This document shows positions 19,211 through 28,800 of a stretch of 64,000 bases of DNA, in pieces. The notes beneath the pieces were generated by a model, which was not told where the DNA came from, ran no database searches, and worked only from the letters and a program-made list of their open reading frames with translations. A program made the position numbers and the translations under genes. Source of the DNA: Vreelandella sulfidaeris (lineage in GTDB: Bacteria; Pseudomonadota; Gammaproteobacteria; Pseudomonadales; Halomonadaceae); assembly GCA_007182875.1 (NCBI GenBank), contig AP019514.1, positions 3,596,001 to 3,660,000 of the forward strand, in the 5' to 3' direction. Position 1 is the stretch's first letter. Every line of letters begins with the position of its first letter.

Positions 19211-20376
19211 GTGCAACCACTTTCTCTGACGGACACGCTTCCCGCTGACTTGGATAAAGCGCTACTGGTGGGCCGCGTATGGCTGGAAGGCCCGCACCCC
19301 GGGCCTGCGCTGATTACCGTGCAAAACGGCCAGGTGTTCGACATCACCGCCTTTGGCCCAACCATGGCTGACCTACTGGAACGCGACGATGTACAGGAGG
19401 TGGTACGGCGTGCAGAAGGCCCTAACCTGGGCAGTATCGAGGCACTGCTGGCAAACTCGCAGTTGCCCCAGCCACAGGCACCCTACCTGCTCGCCCCCTG
19501 CGACGTGCAGGCTATCAAGGCGTGCGGGGTGACCTTTGCCGTTAGCCTGTTAGAGCGTGTGATCGAAGAGCAAGCGGGCGGCGATCCGGCTCGTGCCGCC
19601 GCCCTGCGTGATGATTTCCAAGCTCTGATTGGCAGTGACCTTTCCAAAATCAAGCCCGGCTCTGACGAAGCGATGTCGCTTAAAAAAGCGCTTCAGGCAC
19701 GTGGCGGCTGGTCACAATATATGGAAGTCGGCATCGGTCCCGATGCCGAAGTATCTCACCAAAGCCCAGCCGCTGTCATCGGTGGGCTTTGGCACACCGG
19801 TGGGCTTGCATCCGTCCTCACAGTGGAACAACCCCGAGCCGGAAATTGTTCTAGCGGTGGACAGCCGCGGCCAAGTGCGCGGCGCCACCCTAGGCAACGA
19901 CGTTAATCTGCGCGATGTGGAAGGGACGTAGTGCCCTACTGCTCGGCAAGGCGAAAGATAACAACGCCTCCTGCTCACTTGGCCCGTTCATCCGCCTGTT
20001 TGATGACCATTTTGACATCGAGAGCGTGCGCAACTGCCAGGTATCGCTGCGCATTGAAGGTGAGGATGACAACTTCCTGCTCCAGGGCGAAAGCGACATG
20101 CGCGAGATCAGCCGCGACCCGCTGGATTTGGTGCACCAGACCATCGGCGACCACCATCAATATCCCGACGGTTTTATGTTATTCCTCGGCACCATGTTCT
20201 CGCCCATTCAGGATCGCGACGGTAAAGGACAGGGCTTCACCCACCATCTCGGTGATCGTGTCACCATCGCCACGCCAGCGCTCGGCGCTTTGGTCAATCG
20301 GGTAGGCAGAAGCGACCAGTTGCCGCCCTGGACCTACGGCATTCGCGAACTAATGCGCCATATAGCGCGTCGCTAA
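19211..20376 (+). CDS. xylX: XylX-type 2-keto-3-deoxy-pentonate dehydratase (FAH superfamily), frameshifted
   Basis: About 388 residues. It resembles, as I recall that sequence, Caulobacter XylX of the Weimberg pathway, which turns 2-keto-3-deoxy-D-xylonate into 2-ketoglutarate semialdehyde. Matching blocks: KACGVTFAVSLLERVIEE, WSQYMEVGIGPDAE, QWNNPEPEIVL, LGNDVNLRD, ALLLGKAKDNNASC and DPLDLVHQTIGDHHQYPDG. The GTG at 19211 is chosen because GGAG precedes it by six bases; an in-frame ATG at 19133 has no such signal. Shifts near 19748 and 19926. It heads an operon with fucD and a FAD dehydrogenase. The substrate could be any 2-keto-3-deoxy-D-pentonate. Confidence 0.82.
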
Positions 20377-20410
20377 TCGTTATCCCACACCACCTGCCAA
20401 GGAGAGCACA

Positions 20411-21711
20411 ATGACAACAATCACTCGAGTTGATATTCAGGATATCCGTTTTCCCACCTCGCGCTCGCTGGATGGCTCGGATGCCATGAATGCCGCACCG
20501 GACTACTCCGCCGCTTACGTCATCCTGCATACCGATGACGGTAGCCCCGAGGGACACGGGTTAACCTTTACGATCGGACGCGGCAACGAGATTGTGGTCA
20601 CCGCCATCCGGTCGCTGGTGCCACTGATTGAGGGTCGCTCGCTGACATCTATCACCGACAACATGGGCACGTTCTGGCGGGAAATGACCGGCGACAGCCA
20701 GCTCCGCTGGATTGGCCCCGATAAAGGCGCGATTCACCTAGCCACCGCCGCCATCGTCAACGCCGTATGGGATATGTGGGCAAAAAACGAAGGCAAGCCG
20801 GTGTGGAAATTGCTGGTGGATATGACGCCCGAACAGTTGGTGCGCTGCCTCGATTTCCGCTTCGTCACCGATGCGCTAACCCCGGAAGAGGCGATTTGCC
20901 TGCTGCGCCGCCAGGCCCCGGCAAAGCGGCCCGGGAAGCCGAAATGCGTCGTGACGGCTACCCCGCCTACACCACTTCTGCAGGCTGGTTGGGTTATAGC
21001 GACGAAAAAGTGCGCCGGTTGGCCCAGGAATCCCTTGCCGAAGGCTGGACCCACTTTAAGCAAAAGATTGGCGACGACACCGAAGAAGATGCCCGCCGTG
21101 CGGCGATGTTGCGCGAAGAGATAGGCTGGGACAACGTGCTGATGATGGACGCCAACCAAGTGTGGGAAGTCGATGAGACGATCACCAAAATGCGCCGACT
21201 GGCTGAGTTCGATCCGCTGTGGATTGAAGAGCCCACCAGCCCTGACGATATTCTCGGCCACGCCGAAATTCGCCACCGCGTTGCGCCGATTGGCGTCGCC
21301 ACTGGCGAGCACTGCCAGAACAAAGTGATGTTTAAGCAGTTCTTCCAGGCGGATGCCATCGACTACTGCCAGCTCGATGCGGCGCGTTTGGGCGGGCTTA
21401 ATGAAGTCATTTTGGTGGTGCTGATGGCGGCCAAATTCGGCGTGCCTATTTGTCCCCATGGCGGCGGCGTCGGGCTATGCGAGTACACCCAGCATATCTC
21501 CCTGTTCGACTATATTGCAGTATCCGGCAGCCTTGAGGGGCGCGTATTGGAATACGTCGACCATCTTCATGAACACTTTATCGACCCGGTCGTGATACAC
21601 CGTGGCCGCTACCAAGTCCCTGACGCGCCGGGTTACAGTATTGCCATGTACCCAGAGTCCCAAGTTCAGCACCGCTTCCCGGAAGGTGCTGCTTGGCAGG
21701 AAGAGGCCTAA
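20411..21711 (+). CDS. fucD: L-fuconate dehydratase (enolase superfamily), frameshifted
   Basis: Removes water from L-fuconate (and, in known members, D-arabinonate) to give the 2-keto-3-deoxy acid. About 434 residues. The N-terminus VDIQDIRFPTSRSLDGSDAMN and FTIGRGNE, then SQLRWIGPDKG, are diagnostic of FucD rather than other mandelate-racemase-group enzymes. Later FKQKIGDD carries a catalytic lysine. MDANQVW, EEPTSPDD and TGEH supply metal ligands, and CPHGGGVGLCE holds the end-of-barrel motif. One shift near 20925. GGAG lies eight bases before the ATG and the stop overlaps the next start by one base. Whether it serves L-fuconate or D-arabinonate is open, because it sits with xylX. Confidence 0.9.
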
Positions 21712-23135
21712 TGACAGACACCATTTCCTTTTTAAATGAACTCACCAGCCTGCTCGGTGAGCGCGGGCTCATCCGTGAGCCCGACGCCATGGCACGTTAC
21801 ACCAGTGACTGGGCAGGCGATACGCTGGGCATGCCGCTAGCCGTGGCACGGCCAGCGAATACGCAAGAAGTCGCCGAGATTGCCAAGCGCTGCTATGAGC
21901 ACGGAGTCGCAATGACACCTCAGGGCGGCCACAGCGGTTTGGTGGCAGGTGCCTTGCCCGCCGCACACGGCCAGGAATTGGTCATTAGCCTGGAGCGCTT
22001 GAATAACGTACGCGCCATTGACCCGATTAATTTCACTATGACGGTAGACGCCGGCTGTATCCTTGAGAACGTCAAGCTGGCCGCTGCTGAGCAGGACTGC
22101 GATTTTCCGCTATCGTTAGGCGCCCAGGGCAGTTGCCAGATCGGCGGCAATATTGCCACCAATGCGGGTGGGCTTAACGTGCTGCGCTACGGCATGATGC
22201 GCGAACTGGTGCTGGGCCTTGAAGTGGTGCTCCCCGACGGGCGCATCTGGGAAAGCCTTAATGCATTGCATAAAGACAACCGTGGCTACGATCTTCAACA
22301 GCTATTTCTGGGCAGTGAAGGCACTTTGGGCATTGTCACCGGCGCCGTACTCAAACTTTCACCGCGGCCTACCCAAAACCGCACTGCGCTGCTGGGTCTG
22401 CCCTCCGTTCAGGCGGTGATTGATCTATATAGTTTGGCGCGACGCGACTGTTGCGACTTACTGACGGCCTTCGAGCTGATCCCTCGTCGCTGCATTGAAC
22501 TGGCGATCGAAGCGACTCCCGAGCTAAGCGACCCATTGGATAGCGCCTACCCCTGGTACGTGCTGATGGAGGTGGCGGCGACAGGACCGATAGATTTGGG
22601 TTCAATGTTGGAACAACTGCTGGAAACCGGCATGGAACGTGAACTGGTGCTGGATGGTGCGCTGGCGTCGAGCGACACCCAGTCGGCCCAGCTGTGGCAG
22701 TTCCGCGAGAGCATGCTGGAGGGCCAACGGCGGCGCGGCGAGCATTTGCGCACCGATATCTCGGTACCCATCTCATCGCTTCCCGACTTCGTTAGCCGGG
22801 CCAGTGACGTCGTTATGGCGGCGTCACCTGAGTGCGAGATCATTGCCTACGGACACGTGGGCGACGGCAATCTGCATTTCAATATTCTGCCGCCCCTATC
22901 CATGGCAGATAGCGATAAGAAAGCCCACCTGCACGACCTGGAGGAGCGGCTGTTTGAGGTGCTTGACGACGTCAACGGCAGTATCAGCGCCGAACACGGC
23001 ATTGGTCGTACCAAACAAGCACCTTACCTGGCACGGCTATCGCCTATTGAGCGGGAACTGATCAGTGGCATTAAAGCGTTGTTCGACCCCAAGGGGCTGA
23101 TGAATCCAGGCAGGATATTGCCTGCAAAGCAGTAA
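21711..23135 (+). CDS. FAD-linked D-2-hydroxyacid dehydrogenase (GlcD/D-2-hydroxyglutarate type)
   Basis: Intact, 474 residues. An N-terminal PCMH FAD-binding domain (CYEHGVAMTPQGGHSGLVAGALP ; LGAQGSCQIGGNIATNAGG) precedes an FAD-oxidase C-terminal domain with YGHVGDGNLHFNI and SAEHGIGRTK, whose histidines bind metal in relatives. The family oxidises D-lactate, glycolate, D-2-hydroxyglutarate and similar acids to 2-keto acids, passing electrons to quinone or ETF. The one-base overlap with fucD shows joint translation, so it probably handles a hydroxyacid made by, or feeding, this pathway. The exact substrate cannot be read from the sequence. Confidence 0.88.
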   Translation: MTDTISFLNELTSLLGERGLIREPDAMARYTSDWAGDTLGMPLAVARPANTQEVAEIAKRCYEHGVAMTPQGGHSGLVAGALPAAHGQELVISLERLNNVRAIDPINFTMTVDAGCILENVKLAAAEQDCDFPLSLGAQGSCQIGGNIATNAGGLNVLRYGMMRELVLGLEVVLPDGRIWESLNALHKDNRGYDLQQLFLGSEGTLGIVTGAVLKLSPRPTQNRTALLGLPSVQAVIDLYSLARRDCCDLLTAFELIPRRCIELAIEATPELSDPLDSAYPWYVLMEVAATGPIDLGSMLEQLLETGMERELVLDGALASSDTQSAQLWQFRESMLEGQRRRGEHLRTDISVPISSLPDFVSRASDVVMAASPECEIIAYGHVGDGNLHFNILPPLSMADSDKKAHLHDLEERLFEVLDDVNGSISAEHGIGRTKQAPYLARLSPIERELISGIKALFDPKGLMNPGRILPAKQ

Positions 23136-23150
23136 CAGCAACGCCCATCT

Positions 23151-23175
23151 GCCCCGCGGGAACACCCGGCGGGGC
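23151..23175. terminator. Bidirectional terminator between convergent operons
   Basis: GCCCCGC / GCGGGGC with an inner GGG / CCC pair and an AACA loop, between the plus-strand stop at 23135 and the minus-strand stop at 23200. Its position between convergent genes and its strong stem support a shared terminator. Confidence 0.75.
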
Positions 23176-23199
23176 TTCTCCATCAGGCAACTAGCTAGA

Positions 23200-24494
23200 T
23201 CAATAACCCATGATATCCGGCAGCCATGTAGCCAGCCCCGGCAGGGCAATCAACAGCAAAATGGTGGCAATGATCGGCAGCAGGAACGGCAGTATCGCGG
23301 TCACCACTTGGCCATAACGCAGCCGGGTAATGCCCACCATCAGGAACAACACCGTGCCGAACGGTGGCGTAATCACCCCCACCGATAGCGTGATCACCAT
23401 CACAATACCGAAGTGCACCGGGTCCAGTCCGGCGCTGAGCGCCGCTGGCACCACAATCGGCGTAAAAATCAGAATGCTTTCGATCACCGACATAAAGCAA
23501 CCGATCAGCAGGAAGAACAGCGCAAAACAGAGCAGGAGTGCAAACATCGGCATATCGATGCTGGCGACCTGGCCCGCTAACGCCTGAGGAATACCCATGC
23601 GTACCAGTATCCAGCCATAGAAGCTGGAGACCGCGATAATCAGCAGAATGACCGCACTGAACATCAGGGTGCGACGAAAGGCGTTGAAGAGGTCCCGCCA
23701 ATTCAGGTCACGATACACCAAGCCGCCCAGAATCACCGCGTAAAGCGATGCAATGGCGCCGGCTTCCGTCGGGGTAAAAAACCGCCCCAGATACCGCCAA
23801 CGATAATCGCTGGCATCATCAGTGGCAGAATGGCACGCTTGCCGGTGCGGACAACTTCGCAGGCATCAAAAGGCGTGGGTTTAGGCATCACCACCCGGCC
23901 ACTGGCAGATAACAATACGGTCATGCCCATTAGTAGCAGCGCCATCAAGATACCCGGCAGCAGCCCGGCCATGAACAGTCCGCCAATACTCACATTGGCC
24001 AGCCAGCCATAAACCACAAGCGCAATACTGGGCGGCAGAATTGGCCCGATCACGCTGGAGGCTGCAGTGATACCGGTTGAGTAACCCAATTCGTAGCCGC
24101 GCTCTTTCATGGCCTTGATTTCAATACTGCCCAGCCCGGCAGCGTCGGCCACTGCAGTGCCCGACATCGTGGCGAAAATGGAGCTGGCCACCACGTTGGC
24201 ATGACCCAGGCCACCCTTGGTAAAGCCCACCAGCGCGGTGGCAAAGTCAAAAATCCGCGTGGTGGTGGAGCCAATATTCATGATATTGGCGGCCAGAATA
24301 AACAGCGGAATCGCCAGCAGCGTAAAGTTATTGAGGGTCTGCACCATGCGCAGCGGGAGTAACTCAACGGGCAGCCCGCCGGTGCCGGTCGCCACCAAGG
24401 CGATAAAGGAGGTCACGCCAATGGCGACCACCACGGGCATGCCAATGGCCATCAGTACTAATAGGCCACCGACGAAAATCAGTAGTTCGGTCAT
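23200..24494 (-). CDS. TRAP transporter large membrane subunit DctM (TRAP 3), frameshifted
   Basis: About 431 residues. MTELLIFVGGLLVLMAIGMP at the start, then NNFTLLAIPLFILAANIMNIG, MSGTAVADAAGLGSIEIKAM, VIGPILPPSIALVVYG, a shift near 23770 restoring GGIWGGFFTPTEAGAI, and SVGVITPPFGTVLFLMVG. All are standard DctM blocks. Its ATG overlaps the dctQ3 stop by four bases. Last gene of TRAP operon 3. Confidence 0.9.
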
Positions 24495-25033
24495 GGTTGA
24501 GAGACCTCTTCTTCATGGGACGTTTCCAACCACGCCACCGGGCCGCGCAGCGTTTGCCAAAGGGCAATCAGCGCCATGCCCACAAAGCTAAAAAAAGATG
24601 CCGTAATAGAGGTAGCTGAAACTGATACTTAACGAGACGGTTTTATTGTTAGCGCTCATATCTGACATGATCCAAGCCCCCAGGCGGCCAGTGCAAAAAG
24701 CCGCAGGAGATCAGCGCGGTGAGCCGGTACTGGATATTTTTACCCAGCCCGGAAAGCTTATGGCTGAACAAATCGACCACCAGATGCTCGCTGCGTACCC
24801 AGGCAGATAGCGACCCGAAGCCAATCGCGTAAATCGCCAGCATAGACGCCACTTCTTCGGTCCAGGGCATTCCCAGCCCCAGCAGGTCGCGGGCAATCAC
24901 GGCCGCCACGATCAGCAGCAGAATGGCGGCCATCAGCGCCACGCCCACCCCATCGCACAGGCGTGTAAACGCCGCGCAGCGTATAGAAAGCAATTCGATC
25001 CGGCCCCTTATTGGGCGCTACCGCGTCTTCCAC
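24491..25033 (-). CDS. TRAP transporter small membrane subunit DctQ (TRAP 3), frameshifted
   Basis: About 180 residues from a GTG at 25033, chosen because GGAG lies eight bases upstream. The start reads MEDAVAPNKGPDRIAFYTLR. Shifts near 24970, 24690 and 24590 are needed to keep one frame. The DctQ signature MPWTEEVASMLAIYAIGFGSLSAWVRSEHLVVDL is intact. Four hydrophobic helices. It overlaps dctM3 by ATGA. Confidence 0.82.
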
Positions 25034-25072
25034 AGGAGAACTCCTTACCCTGACGTCTTCTTGGTCGTTTAT

Positions 25073-25137
25073 GAAAACTTATTGATCTTGAAAACCTATT
25101 GATCTTGAAAACTTAGTGATCTTGAAAGCTTAAGTGA
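25073..25137. repeat. 17-bp tandem repeat, three full copies plus one partial
   Basis: Unit GAAAACTTATTGATCTT at 25073-25089, repeated at 25090-25106 and 25107-25123 with one change each, and a partial fourth copy from 25124. It fills the leader between the hairpin after dctP3 and the dctQ3 start. The unit is AT-rich and unlike the surrounding coding sequence. Confidence 0.85.
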
Positions 25138-25151
25138 CAAGAGAAAAACAA

Positions 25152-25172
25152 CGACGGCCCAATGGGCCGTCG
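25152..25172 (-). terminator. Hairpin with T tract between dctP3 and dctQ3
   Basis: CGACGGCCC / GGGCCGTCG, nine perfect pairs with a three-base loop. On the minus strand it is followed by TTGTTTTT (plus-strand 25151-25144). This is a classic intrinsic terminator placed inside the operon, 20 bases after the dctP3 stop, so only part of the transcripts should reach dctQ3 and dctM3. Confidence 0.85.
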
Positions 25173-25192
25173 CGATGGCTTTCCGATGCGTG

Positions 25193-26170
25193 TTATTCGC
25201 TGTCGTTACCCAGCGCATCTTCACGAACGCCCTCGGCCATGTCGGCCATTACACGATCAATAGCCGGTAATGCCGCCTCGCGGAAAGGTGCAACATCCGG
25301 CTCGATGACGGTCATGCCTTCATCCTGCAGCGCTTGCAGATAGAAATCATCGAGTTCGCGTTCTTGCTCTGACCCGTACTGGCGAGCCACCTCAATGGCC
25401 TCTTCGATCAGCGCTTGATCTTCCTCTTCCAAGCCATCCCACCAGCGAGCACTGGCCACCCAGCTCCACGGGAACTGCACGTGGCTGGTCATGATCAGGT
25501 AGTCCTGCACTTCCCATAGGCGCCGGGTATGGGGGGAGGAGAGCGAGTTTTCATGGCCATCGACCTGGCCGGTCTGCATGGCGAGATAAATCTCTGGCGC
25601 GGGTACGTTGACTACCTGCGCACCAATCTCCTCCACACTTCCAACCATACCGGCAGCGAAGGTAGGCGCAGGCGGAAGCCATCCAGATCCGCCGGGGTGT
25701 GTATCTCCTTGTTAGCTGTCATGTGGCGGGGGCCGCGGTGCTGCAAACCAAAATACTTCAAACCGCCCTGGCTTTCGGCTTTCTCAACCAGCGCTTGGCC
25801 GGAAGGACTCTCCATATAGGCGTCGACTTCGTCCCAGGTGGTGAATACAAAGGGCACCGTAATGGCGTCATATTCAGGCGCATACTGTTGGCGCCAGTTA
25901 CCACCGGTCAAGGAGAGCTGGGTTTGGCCCAGATTAAGCAGCTCCAACACGGCATTCTCACCGCCCAAAGAACCCGCTAAAAGGGGCGAACTTCAAAGCG
26001 TCCTGGGGCCTGCTCTTCTAGATATTCAGCAAAGCGTTCCACCGCGGCGCTTTCCGAGCCGCCTTCGCTCATGGTGTTGTTGACTTGAATTTCGATGGGG
26101 TTAGCCAGGACGAACGGCGCCGTCGTTAGCATTCTAGGGTAGCCAGCGTGGCAAGCAATTGTTTCCGCAT
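25193..26170 (-). CDS. TRAP transporter substrate-binding protein DctP (TRAP 3), frameshifted
   Basis: About 326 residues. The start MRKQLLATLATL at 26170 begins a signal peptide which, after a shift near 26130, continues MLTTAPFVLA. The mature part has IEIQVNNTMSEGGSESAAVERFAEYLEEQAPGRFEV, then after a shift near 25982 SLGGENAVLELLNLGQTQLS. A third shift near 25660 leads to VNVPAPEIYLAMQTGQVDGHENSLS, the DctP region that closes over the ligand. Very acidic C-terminal helix, as expected of a halophile's periplasmic protein. Lies next to a LysR/CoA-transferase/lyase unit, so the ligand may be a branched or hydroxy dicarboxylate (inference). Confidence 0.87.
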
Positions 26171-26526
26171 GGGATCACTCTCTACGGTTGTCGTTGTTGG
26201 GTGTGGTGCCTGGGTAGCTCCTGTCGGCAAGAGCTGATGTCGCTTGTCTGATCTTGAAACAAGCCGCCGAAGGGCTCAAATCGACGTTCAAGAAGGATGA
26301 CTTCGTCAAATACGATGGCTAGAAACGCCGACATGACGCGCGTTTTGACCGAGGCACTTGCGGTCATACGACCAAAGGTGAATGACTGGCCGCCTTCAAA
26401 GCTCTCTTTAAAGGCCGTGTTGACGCGCTTCAGCGGCAAGCTTCAGCGCCGCCATTTAAGGCATGGTGCCACCCTGGTTATTTAACAGCTTTCACGAAGC
26501 GCGAAGTCATGTGCAGGCTTTTGCCG
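26171..26526. other. Intergenic region without a recognised gene
   Basis: A 356-base stretch between dctP3 and the LysR gene. A minus-strand open frame at 26182-26439 (85 residues, beginning MPLKRVNTAFKESFEGG) is open, but I cannot place it in any family, and no ribosome-binding site precedes it. The other strand also reads open for about 60 residues. The inverted repeat GGTC-ATAC-GACC occurs near 26365. It may be a decayed gene remnant or promoter DNA for dctP3. Nothing can be supported beyond this. Confidence 0.4.
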
Positions 26527-27425
26527 CTAGCGCTCATCTGTTTTCTGGGTGAGGTGGTCGACCAGATGCCGCGCCGTCACGTGTAGCGAGGCGTAGCGGC
26601 GCATGCCAATCACCAACTCGCGCTGAGCCCACGGGTCGCTGAGTGGAATGCTTTTGAGCTGCAGGTCGCCCAGGTCACGGTAGATGGTTTGCTCAGGCAG
26701 TACGCCAACGCCCATGCCGTGGTGAATCATCCGGCAAATAGCATCGAAACTGCGCACCTGAATGCGCATACGCAGCGCTTTACCCGCTAGGTTGGCCTGT
26801 TCATTCAACAGTGATTGCAGCGAGGCATCCTGCTGTAAGCCGATAAAATCGAAGGCCAGCGCTTCGTTAAAAGCGATGCTTTCACGCTCAGCCAAGGGGT
26901 GATCAATGGGCGTCATCAACACGAGACGGTCATGTCGATAAGAGAGCTGCTGAAGGTCTGGCGCGGGCACGTGCCCAGCGAAAATGCCGATATCGGTCAA
27001 CCCATCGCGCACGGCGGCAATGATTTCGCTACTGACCCGTTCCTGCAGATCAATCTTTATTTCAGGATAGAGGCGGGAAAAGGCGCTGAGATCCTGAGGG
27101 AGAAAAGCGATGATCGCGGAGGTATTGGAGTGAATACGCACGTGGCCTCGCACCCCCTCGCCATACTCACTGAGCTCGGCATGCAGGCGCTCAATATTGT
27201 CCAAAATACGCCTAGCATGGTGCAAAATGCCTGCCCGGCGGGCGTCAGCTCAACACCGCGCGGGCGACGATACAGCAGCGTGGTACCTACCAGCGCCTCT
27301 AGATCACTGATCCGCTTGCTCACCGCGGCGAGCGCTAAATGCTCACGCTCAGCGGCGGCGGTCAGACGCCCCTCATCTGCCACGGAGATAAACAGCTTTA
27401 GAGTGACGAAATCGAAGCGGCGCAT
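26527..27425 (-). CDS. LysR-family transcriptional regulator, frameshifted
   Basis: About 300 residues. The N-terminal helix-turn-helix reads FDFVTLKLFISVADEGRLTAAAEREHLALAAVSKRISDLEALVGTTLLYRRPRGVELTPAG. One shift near 27215 joins to HHARRILDNIERLHAELSEYGEGVRGHVRI and the LysR substrate domain (IDLQERVSSEIIAAVRDGLTDIGIF ... MIHHGMGVGVLPE). It diverges from the CoA-transferase/lyase operon across a 151-base gap, the usual layout for a LysR activator and its target. Confidence 0.9.
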
Positions 27426-27576
27426 GACACATGACTCCCGTAAAACAAGCGCATTATGCTAACGCACCCCTTCGCTAACCACGAACCCTTTGTTACCGAT
27501 TGCCTAATTGTCGGCCTGTAGTGGCTCACGCATGCTGAACATCAATGATGATAACGACAACTAGAGGAAAGCCTAG

Positions 27577-28800
27577 ATGAACGCTACCGAAGCCCGCCAG
27601 CTTCCGCTAAAGGGCTTAAAAGTGCTTGAGCTTGGCCAACTGATTGCAGGGCCTTTCGCCACCAAACTGCTGGGGGAATTCGGTGCCGATGTGATCAAAA
27701 TCGAACCGCCAGGCACCGGCGATCCACTTCGCAAATGGCGAATGATAGAGGATGGCACCTCGCTGTGGTGGCACGTGCAGACCCGCAACAAGCGCTCGGT
27801 GGCACTGGATATGCGCAGTGAAGAGGGTCAAGGCCTGGTACGCCAACTCGCCACCGAGGGCTGACGTGGTGGTGGAAAATTTCCGCCCCGGTACGCTGGA
27901 TAACTGGGGTTGGGCTGGGAAGTGCTTTCAGCACTCAATCCACGGCTGATCATGGTGCATATTTCCGGCTACGGGCAAACAGGGCCGTATCGCGATAAGC
28001 CCGGTTTTGGCGTGATTGGCGAAGCCATGGGTGGGCTGCGTTATCTCACCGGCCAGCCGGGAGAGCCTTCGGTGCGCGTGGGTGTCAGTATAGGTGACTC
28101 GCTTTCCGCACTTTATGCCGTCATCGGTACGCTGCTGGCGCTTCAAGAGCGTAACCGCAGCGGCCTGGGCCAGGAGATCGACGTCGCGCTGTATGAGTCG
28201 GTGTTTGCGATGATGGAGAGCCTGCTGCCGGAATTTGATGCCAGCGGCCAGGTTCGTGAACCCAGCGGCAGTGCCCTGCCTGGTATCACCCCTTCCAACG
28301 CCTACCGCTGCCAAGGCGGTGATTACGTACTGATTGCAGGCAATGGCGACAGTATCTTCAAGCGCTTGATGGGCGTGATAGGCCGTGACGACCTCGCCAA
28401 CGACCCGGCCCTGGCCCATAACGATGGACGCAGCCAGCATGCCGATAGGATCGATACCGCGATTCAAAGGTGGACCGAAGAGCGGCCACGGGATGCCATT
28501 TTACAGGCACTGGATGACGCCCGCGTGCCCGCAGGCTACCCCTATACCGCGAAAGATATCGCCTTTGATCCTCACTACCTGGCGCGGGAAATGATTCAAA
28601 CCTTTACACGCCCCAACGGTAAACCGCTTAAAGTACCCGGCGTACTGCCCAAGCTTAGCGCTACCCCAGGGCGAATCGGCGACGGCGGCCCCACCCTTGG
28701 CCAGCATACCGACGACGTGTTGGATGAGCTGGGCATCGATCACGAAACCCGCGCCAAGCTTCGCCAAGCGGGCATTATTTGGGGACTGCACTATGCATAA
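27577..28800 (+). CDS. CaiB/BaiF-family (class III) CoA-transferase, frameshifted
   Basis: Moves CoA from succinyl-CoA or acetyl-CoA to a carboxylic acid. About 407 residues. LPLKGLKVLELGQLIAGPFATKLLGEFGADVIKIEPPG is the standard N-terminus and DVVVENFRPGTLD follows, with shifts near 27862 and 27912. The conserved catalytic aspartate of the family lies in the block ended by MMESLLPEFDASG or in the preceding helix. C-terminal GEPRV-type text appears as PEERPRDAILQALDDARVPAGY-like sequence. GAGG lies upstream of the ATG. It overlaps the lyase gene, so its product is probably the lyase substrate: HMG-CoA, citramalyl-CoA or a relative. Confidence 0.85.

Noticed and set aside
25073-25137. CRISPR array
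   Set aside because: Units are directly adjacent with no spacers, only about three and a half copies, and no cas gene is near.
26182-26439. Transposase remnant
   Set aside because: No terminal repeats, target duplication or catalytic motif could be found.
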